Positions 59,686-64,000 of a stretch of DNA of 64,000 nucleotides are shown one piece after another (positions within the stretch are counted from its first letter, which is position 1; each line of letters starts with the position of its first letter). The DNA is from Kribbella italica (GTDB taxonomy: Bacteria > Actinomycetota > Actinomycetes > Propionibacteriales > Kribbellaceae): the NCBI RefSeq assembly GCF_014205135.1, contig NZ_JACHMY010000001.1, positions 2,294,001 through 2,358,000 on the forward strand, given 5' to 3'. Position numbers and translations under genes: made by a program. Below the pieces are notes generated by a model. That model ran no database searches. It saw only the letters and a list, made by a program, of their open reading frames with translations, and had not been told where the DNA came from.

Positions 59686-60839
59686 GCGACACGACGGTTT
59701 CCGACGCACGGACCGAGCAGCTCGCGGCGATCGAGGAGTCGGGCTGGGGGCAACCGTTCCGGTTCGTGCAGCCGCACAACCTCGCCTTCTGGGTCTATCT
59801 GCTGGGCGTGGGCGGCGGAGCCCTGGCGATGATCAGGTACTTCGGTGCCGGCGGCACCTTCTACTCGCGGGCCCTGGCCGGCGGCGTGATCCTGTTCGGG
59901 CTGTACCTGATCCCGTGGCTGCTGCTGCTTCGCCATCACAACCGCTTCACCGCGCAACCTGCCGGACTGCTCGCGACCGGTTTCGTCTGGGGCGGTGTCG
60001 CCGCGACGTTCTGGATCGCCCTTCCCGCGAACACGGCACTCCTGGAGATCTGGGCGAAGGTCGGCGGCCCCACGTTCGCCGCGGACTGGGGCGCCGGGCT
60101 CACGGCGCCGTTCAACGAGGAGTGGGGCAAGGCCCTCGGGCTGGTCCTGCTGATCGGCCTCGCGCCGCGGCTGGTGCGCAGCGCGTACGACGGGTTCATC
60201 ATCGGCGCGTTCATCGGCCTGGGCTTCCAGGTGTTCGAGGACGTGCTGTACACCTACAACGGCGCTGCCCAGCAGTACGGCGTCGACCAACTGGGGGCGT
60301 CGCTGCACATGTTCGTGATCCGCGGGGCCGCCGGGATCGTGTCGCACGCGCTGTTCAGCGCGATCTTCTGTGCCGGTCTGATGTGGGTCCTCGGCCGCGC
60401 CCGCGGTGAGCGAAACGTCGTCCGGGGCGTGTGGACGATGCTCACCGCGATGGTCTTCCACTTCGCCTGGGACGACATGGCCGGCCTCGGCGGCGGGACC
60501 ATCGCGACCGCGATCCTGCCCTTCGTCATCGCCGTCGTCGAACTGGTCACGCTGTTCTACGTCCTCCGGCACGCCGCCCGCACGGAACGGGTCTGGACCC
60601 GCGCGCTGCTCACCCCCGAACTCAGCACCGGCGCCATCGACCCGCCGCTGCTCGACGCCGTCAGCGGACTGCGCAAGGACCGCAAGGCGTACCGCAAGCA
60701 CCTGCGCAGCCGCCGGACCGCTCGCCACCTGGAGGAAGCCGCCGCGGATCTGTCCCGTGAGCTGGCCCATTCGGGCGGCAACGACTCCGCGGCCGTGAGC
60801 CACGCACGCAGCGAACTTCTCCGTTTGCGCAATAAGTAG
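59682..60839 (+). CDS. PrsW-family intramembrane protease
   Basis: A 385-residue membrane protein with about eight or nine helices. PrsW/Rce1-type motifs are present: EE in FNEEWGKALG, the FE motif in FQVFEDVLY, and His residues in VSHALFSA and FHFAWDDMAG. The family cleaves anti-sigma factors or other membrane proteins in the lipid bilayer. The cytoplasmic C-terminal tail of about 90 residues is basic and helical (GLRKDRKAYRKHLRSRR). It starts by ATGA overlap with the frameshifted membrane-anchored gene. Confidence 0.88.
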   Translation: MSDTTVSDARTEQLAAIEESGWGQPFRFVQPHNLAFWVYLLGVGGGALAMIRYFGAGGTFYSRALAGGVILFGLYLIPWLLLLRHHNRFTAQPAGLLATGFVWGGVAATFWIALPANTALLEIWAKVGGPTFAADWGAGLTAPFNEEWGKALGLVLLIGLAPRLVRSAYDGFIIGAFIGLGFQVFEDVLYTYNGAAQQYGVDQLGASLHMFVIRGAAGIVSHALFSAIFCAGLMWVLGRARGERNVVRGVWTMLTAMVFHFAWDDMAGLGGGTIATAILPFVIAVVELVTLFYVLRHAARTERVWTRALLTPELSTGAIDPPLLDAVSGLRKDRKAYRKHLRSRRTARHLEEAAADLSRELAHSGGNDSAAVSHARSELLRLRNK

Positions 60840-60959
60840 AACTTGGCGCCCATCCACCCCGGCGAGGCCTCCGAAGGCCTTGCTGAGGAGGTGGTCGCTG
60901 GTGCGACACCTGACAGTTGGTAACCGCTCCACCCCGCCCGCCCGGCGAGTTGGTGCGTC

Positions 60960-61670
60960 GTGAGGCCGCTCTGGCGCTGGATCGCCGCAAGTACGGCGTT
61001 CGTCGTCGCGATCACCATCGGCATCGTCCTGTTCGGCCGCGACGGCACGCCGAGCGCGGCACCTGACGCGGATCCGCCGCCATCCGGCGGGCAGTCCCAG
61101 CCCACCGCGGGCGGTACGACGGCAGCGCCCGGCGAGGACGACGAAGCACTGGTCAACCGGATGCTCGACCAGTTACGCGCGGGCAAACAAGTCGAGCCCC
61201 AGTTCGCGGCCGGCGACAACCCGGCGGCCGGCGTACCGATCGAGGCCATCAAGGCCAGACCCGGTGAGCAGCTGCGCCTCGGCCGTCTGCAGATCCCCAA
61301 GCTGAAGGTCGACCAGGTGCTGAACAACGGTGTCGACGAACCCGCGCTGGTGAAGGGCGTCGGCCACTGGCCGGGTACGCCGTTACCCGGTGTCGCGGGC
61401 AACAGCGTGATCAGCGGTCACCGCAGCACGAACGGCAAACCCTTCCTGTACCTGGACCGGCTGCGTCCCGGCGACCCGATCAAGGTCACCGCCGGGTCGA
61501 AGACCACGACGTACAAGGTCGTCAAGACCACGATCGTGCCGGAGAAGTCCTACGTGGCCTTCATCCTGCGCAAGCCGGCCAAGGCAAGCGACAAGGTACT
61601 CACCCTGTTCGCCTGCAATCCCCTGACTGCCCACTATCAGCGCATCGTCGTCGAGGCCCGCGCCGCCTGA
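60960..61670 (+). CDS. Sortase (class E-like)
   Basis: A 236-residue membrane-anchored transpeptidase. GTG 60960 starts VRPLWRWIAASTAFVVAITIGIVLF, a single N-terminal anchor, then a Pro/Gly/Ser linker. The catalytic triad is visible: His154 in ISGHRST, Cys219 in LFACNP and Arg228 in YQRIVVEAR. LGRLQIPKLKVDQVLNNG is the typical first strand. Sortases join LPxTG-like proteins to the cell wall; class E enzymes in actinobacteria prefer LAxTG. No substrate gene is seen next to it. Confidence 0.9.
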   Translation: MRPLWRWIAASTAFVVAITIGIVLFGRDGTPSAAPDADPPPSGGQSQPTAGGTTAAPGEDDEALVNRMLDQLRAGKQVEPQFAAGDNPAAGVPIEAIKARPGEQLRLGRLQIPKLKVDQVLNNGVDEPALVKGVGHWPGTPLPGVAGNSVISGHRSTNGKPFLYLDRLRPGDPIKVTAGSKTTTYKVVKTTIVPEKSYVAFILRKPAKASDKVLTLFACNPLTAHYQRIVVEARAA

Positions 61671-61704
61671 GGAGGCGATATCCCCCGAGGTCTGAAAGCA
61701 CGGC

Positions 61705-61727
61705 CCGCAGGCGGGAACCGCCTGCGG
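61705..61727 (+). terminator. 10-bp hairpin between sortase and ferritin-like genes
   Basis: CCGCAGGCGG at 61705-61714 and CCGCCTGCGG at 61718-61727 pair perfectly with a GAA loop. It ends 24 bases before the next start, so it may terminate the sortase transcript or act as a 5' leader structure of the ferritin-like operon. Confidence 0.5.
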
Positions 61728-61751
61728 TCGATCACAGCTTGAGGAGAGACA

Positions 61752-62411
61752 ATGGGTATCAAGCAGCTCTTCGGGGGCCGTCCGGTTCTCGAGTTCGCTG
61801 ACGAGCACAGCCGCCGCAGCTTCCTGCGCAACGCGGCCCTGATCGGTGTCGGGGTCACGTATGTCGCCACCCGCCCGGGTGATCCGGTCGCGTTCGGCCA
61901 GGCCGACCGTGGCTTCGGTGCGGAGGTCGACAAGTCCGACCTGGACATCCTGAACTACGCGCTGACGCTGGAGTACCTGGAGGCGGCGTTCTACACCGCC
62001 GGGCTCAAGGCCAACCTGCTCAAGGGCCGCGAGCTGGCGCTCGTCGACCCGATCCAGCAGCACGAGGCCGACCACGTCAACGTCGTCCGGACGACGATCA
62101 CCGACCTGGGCGGCAAGCCGGTCGCCCAGCCGAAGGTGAAGTTCCCGGCCGGCACGTTCTCCAACCGCGCCAACTTCCTCAAGACCGCAGGCGTCTTCGA
62201 GGAGCTCGGCGTGAAGGCGTACCACGGCCAGGTGACGCTGGTGAAGAACCCCGACCTGCTGGCCGCCGCGGCGTCCATCGCCGGGGTCGAGTCGCGGCAC
62301 GCCGCGATCATCGCCCAGATCACCGGCGGGAACCCGTTCCCGGCGCCGATCGAGGCCAACCTGGCGATGGGCCCGGTCCTGAAGGCCGCCATGCCGTTCA
62401 TCGCGAAGTGA
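61752..62411 (+). CDS. Ferritin-like domain protein with a Tat-type signal
   Basis: A 219-residue protein starting at ATG 61752 after GAGGAGA. Residues 21-40 read RRSFLRNAALIGVGVTYVA, a twin-arginine signal, so it is probably exported folded. The ferritin-like four-helix domain (PF13668 type) shows NYALTLEYLEAAFY, PIQQHEADHVNVVR and VESRHAAIIAQI, with Glu and His residues placed as diiron ligands. Function is unproven; metal storage or oxidative stress defence outside the membrane is plausible. It forms an operon with a second ferritin-like gene 12 bases downstream. Confidence 0.87.
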   Translation: MGIKQLFGGRPVLEFADEHSRRSFLRNAALIGVGVTYVATRPGDPVAFGQADRGFGAEVDKSDLDILNYALTLEYLEAAFYTAGLKANLLKGRELALVDPIQQHEADHVNVVRTTITDLGGKPVAQPKVKFPAGTFSNRANFLKTAGVFEELGVKAYHGQVTLVKNPDLLAAAASIAGVESRHAAIIAQITGGNPFPAPIEANLAMGPVLKAAMPFIAK

Positions 62412-62423
62412 GAGGAGCAGCAG

Positions 62424-63053
62424 ATGACTGACACCACCGCGGACCTGATCCACGGCAACGCTTCCGCCGTACCGGCCGGCGTCGCGATCGGGGCCCTCAA
62501 CAACGGTTTCAACCTGGCCAGCGCGAAGGACTTCAAGAACGACATCGAGGTGCTGAACTACGCGCTCGCCCTGGAGTACCTGGAGGCCGAGTTCTACCGC
62601 CAGGGCAACGACGCGAACCTGGTCTCCGGCAAGGAGAAGCAGTACCTGATGCAGATCGGCGCCGACGAGGCCTCGCACGTGTCGACCCTGATGGCCACCA
62701 TCCAGAAGCTCGGCGGCACGCCGATCGGCGCCCCCGCCGTCGACTTCGGTGGCGCTTTCGAGTCGCGCAAGAGCTACCTCACCACCGCGCACATCTTCGA
62801 GAACAAGGGCGTCGGTGCCTACCTCGGTGCCGCCGGCTTCGTGAAGGACAAGATGATCCTTCAGGCCGCCGCCGGCATCTTCGGCGTCGAAGCCCGCCAC
62901 GCCGCCGTCGTCGGCAACCTGCTCGGGCTCAAGCCCGAGGGCGGCGTCTACATGAGCTCGTTCGAGAAGGGCGCTTCGAAGGCGAACGTCCTGAACGCGG
63001 TCTCGCCGTTCCTGGTCGATCCCGCCAAGGTCGTAGCCGCCATCACCTACTGA
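62424..63053 (+). CDS. Second ferritin-like domain protein
   Basis: A 209-residue paralogue of the preceding gene: NYALALEYLEAEFYRQG, IGADEASHVSTLMATI and VEARHAAVVGNLL carry the same Glu/His pattern. It lacks the twin-arginine segment and begins MTDTTADLIHGNASAVPAG, so it may stay inside the cell or be exported with its partner. GAGGAGCAG precedes the ATG. The pair may form a hetero-oligomer; this is inference. Confidence 0.87.
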   Translation: MTDTTADLIHGNASAVPAGVAIGALNNGFNLASAKDFKNDIEVLNYALALEYLEAEFYRQGNDANLVSGKEKQYLMQIGADEASHVSTLMATIQKLGGTPIGAPAVDFGGAFESRKSYLTTAHIFENKGVGAYLGAAGFVKDKMILQAAAGIFGVEARHAAVVGNLLGLKPEGGVYMSSFEKGASKANVLNAVSPFLVDPAKVVAAITY

Positions 63054-63062
63054 CCTGGGGGC

Positions 63063-63141
63063 GGTCCCGGCGCTAGGTGCGCGAGCGTCGGGACCGGCAC
63101 GCCGCAGCCGCTGGAGGTTCTCGTCGAGCCTCCAGCGGCTG
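63063..63141. terminator. Two strong hairpins between convergent genes
   Basis: GGTCCCG (63063-63069) pairs with CGGGACC (63089-63095). CAGCCGCTGGAGG (63105-63117) pairs perfectly with CCTCCAGCGGCTG (63129-63141), a 13-bp stem. The first serves the ferritin-like operon; the second starts one base past the stop of the minus-strand TetR gene. Confidence 0.7.
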
Positions 63142-63142
63142 G

Positions 63143-63715
63143 TCATTTGAGGGCCTGGATCGCCAGCTCGGTCAGCGCATCCGCGTACGCCTCGTCGAAG
63201 GGGTGGGTGCGGAGGATCCAGCGGTGGTAGATCGGCCCGAAGACCAGCTCGACCGCGACGTCGAGATCGATGCCGGGGGCAACTTGACCGGACCGCTGCG
63301 CTGACTCCAGCCGGCGTTTGGTGGCGGCCAACTGCGGGCCGAGCATCCGAGTGTGGACCTGGTCGCTGAGCGCCGCGTCCTGCTGCATGTCGATCATCAG
63401 CGCGCGCAGCGTCGCCGAGGTGGTCTCGTCGGCGAACTCGGCCACGGTCGCCCGCAGTACGAGGCGAAGATCGGCGGCCAGGTCGCCGGTGTCGGGCCAC
63501 TCGACGTCGCCCTGGTCGACGGCCAGAGCGTCGAGCACGACCGCGCCCTTCGACGGCCACCAGCGGTAGATCGTCTGCTTGCCGACACCCGCGCGGGCGG
63601 CGATGCCCTCGATCGAGGTCTTCGCGTACCCGAGCTCGGCGACGGCCTCCGCGGTCGCGGTCAGGATCGCGGTCCGGGCGCGGTCGCTGCGCCGCCGCTC
63701 GTCTGGACTTCTCAT
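63143..63715 (-). CDS. TetR family transcriptional regulator
   Basis: A 190-residue regulator starting at ATG 63715 (MRSPDERRRSDRARTAILTATAEAV). The helix-turn-helix is TSIEGIAARAGVGKQTIYRWWPSK, a form typical of the group with a TetR_C-like C-terminal domain. It is divergent from an SDR gene at 63768, and a perfect 9-bp dyad with 8-base spacer lies between the two genes. It probably represses itself and the dehydrogenase. Confidence 0.9.
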   Translation of the reverse strand: MRSPDERRRSDRARTAILTATAEAVAELGYAKTSIEGIAARAGVGKQTIYRWWPSKGAVVLDALAVDQGDVEWPDTGDLAADLRLVLRATVAEFADETTSATLRALMIDMQQDAALSDQVHTRMLGPQLAATKRRLESAQRSGQVAPGIDLDVAVELVFGPIYHRWILRTHPFDEAYADALTELAIQALK

Positions 63716-63716
63716 G

Positions 63717-63742
63717 AACGAGACGATACGGTCCGTCTCGTT
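63717..63742. promoter_or_regulatory. TetR operator in the divergent promoter
   Basis: AACGAGACG at 63717-63725 and CGTCTCGTT at 63734-63742 are exact reverse complements with an 8-base spacer. The site abuts the TetR start codon, and the SDR gene begins 25 bases to its right. Confidence 0.72.
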
Positions 63743-63767
63743 GAAGTTCAAGCGAGAGGAGCCTGCG

Positions 63768-64000
63768 ATGAGGTTGTGGATGATCACCGGAGCGGGCCGC
63801 GGCCTCGGCCGGGCCTTCACCGAGGCCGCGCTGGAGCACGGCGACCAGGTCGTCGCGACGATCCGGCAGGACGGCGTACTCGACGACCTGGTCAAGCAGT
63901 ACGGCGACCGCCTGCTCCCCCGCCGCCTCGACGTGACCTCCCGAGCGGACGTGCAGAACGTCGTCGCGGACGTGGTGGCGATGATCGGCACGCCGGACGT
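63768..64000 (+). CDS. Short-chain dehydrogenase/reductase (cut by window edge)
   Basis: ATG 63768 follows GAGAGGAG. The visible 77 codons read MRLWMITGAGRGLGRAFTEAALEHGDQVVATIRQDGVLDDLV, with the SDR cofactor loop TGAGRGLG and RRLDVTSRADVQNVV. The catalytic half lies outside the window. Its place beside a TetR gene and shared operator suggests control by that protein. Confidence 0.87.
   Translation, partial: MRLWMITGAGRGLGRAFTEAALEHGDQVVATIRQDGVLDDLVKQYGDRLLPRRLDVTSRADVQNVVADVVAMIGTPD

Noticed and set aside
1-64000. tRNA, rRNA, insertion sequences, prophage or integrative-element ends
   Set aside because: I looked for tRNA-like arms, transposase or integrase motifs and long terminal repeats and saw none. 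A covariance-model and IS search would settle it.

Overview
The window is very GC-rich, with short gaps, many ATGA and TGATG gene overlaps and frequent GTG and TTG starts. It carries many TetR, GntR, IclR, PadR and LuxR regulators plus class E-like sortase, SNF2-SWIM and tandem ferritin-like genes. All of this points to the chromosome of a soil actinomycete. A Kribbella/Nocardioides-type (Propionibacteriales) organism fits best, but that is inference. I see no tRNA, rRNA, CRISPR array, insertion sequence or prophage.

Layout. 1-5.4 kb: two ABC exporter loci, each beside a TetR regulator; the first ABC half has a degenerate ATPase site typical of heterodimeric exporters. 5.4-9.6 kb: a SNF2 helicase and SWIM zinc-finger protein pair. 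10.4-18.3 kb: a tightly overlapping dipeptide/oligopeptide ABC importer operon ending in a gamma-glutamyltransferase, with a convergent GntR/FCD regulator and a matching TGTATACA palindrome ahead of the operon. 18.4-29.3 kb: acetyltransferases, an rRNA/tRNA methyltransferase, a two-component system, M1 and M28 peptidases, a CapA-like lipoprotein, a class III cyclase and a short-chain dehydrogenase. 29.3-30.1 kb: no gene, but two related tandem-repeat arrays, each followed by a copy of the end of the neighbouring gene. 30.1-40.4 kb: an NAD-binding/DUF2867 protein facing an ArsR-SRPBCC protein, a PadR-DUF1048-DUF1048 operon, a RecQ helicase with a phosphoribosyltransferase-like tail, an aldolase/IclR divergon and an oxidoreductase pair. 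40.4-48 kb: a broken kup gene, a cobalamin riboswitch with metE, rocD and a large-subunit catalase. 48-54 kb: strong gene decay, including the remnants of a four-gene cluster squeezed into 1.5 kb and a broken mannosyltransferase. 54-64 kb: a MalT-like LuxR regulator, cupin, quinone oxidoreductase, PrsW protease, sortase, two ferritin-like proteins and a TetR/SDR divergon.

Three things stand out. First, the twin repeat arrays at 29.5-30.1 kb have 16-bp and 17-bp units that are themselves related and that end at the same flanking sequence, so a whole repeat-plus-gene-end module seems to have been duplicated. Second, at least seven genes have lost internal or terminal blocks (quinone oxidoreductase, kup, acyl-CoA dehydrogenase, PIG-L deacetylase, methyltransferase/glycosyltransferase, mannosyltransferase, DUF839), which means either real gene decay or assembly collapse. 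Third, small-scale architecture recurs: two tiny reading frames that bridge neighbouring genes by ATGA overlaps on both sides, and four convergent gene pairs that share a 4-base CTAG or CTAA stop. Several regulator genes lie next to clear inverted repeats that are likely their own operators.
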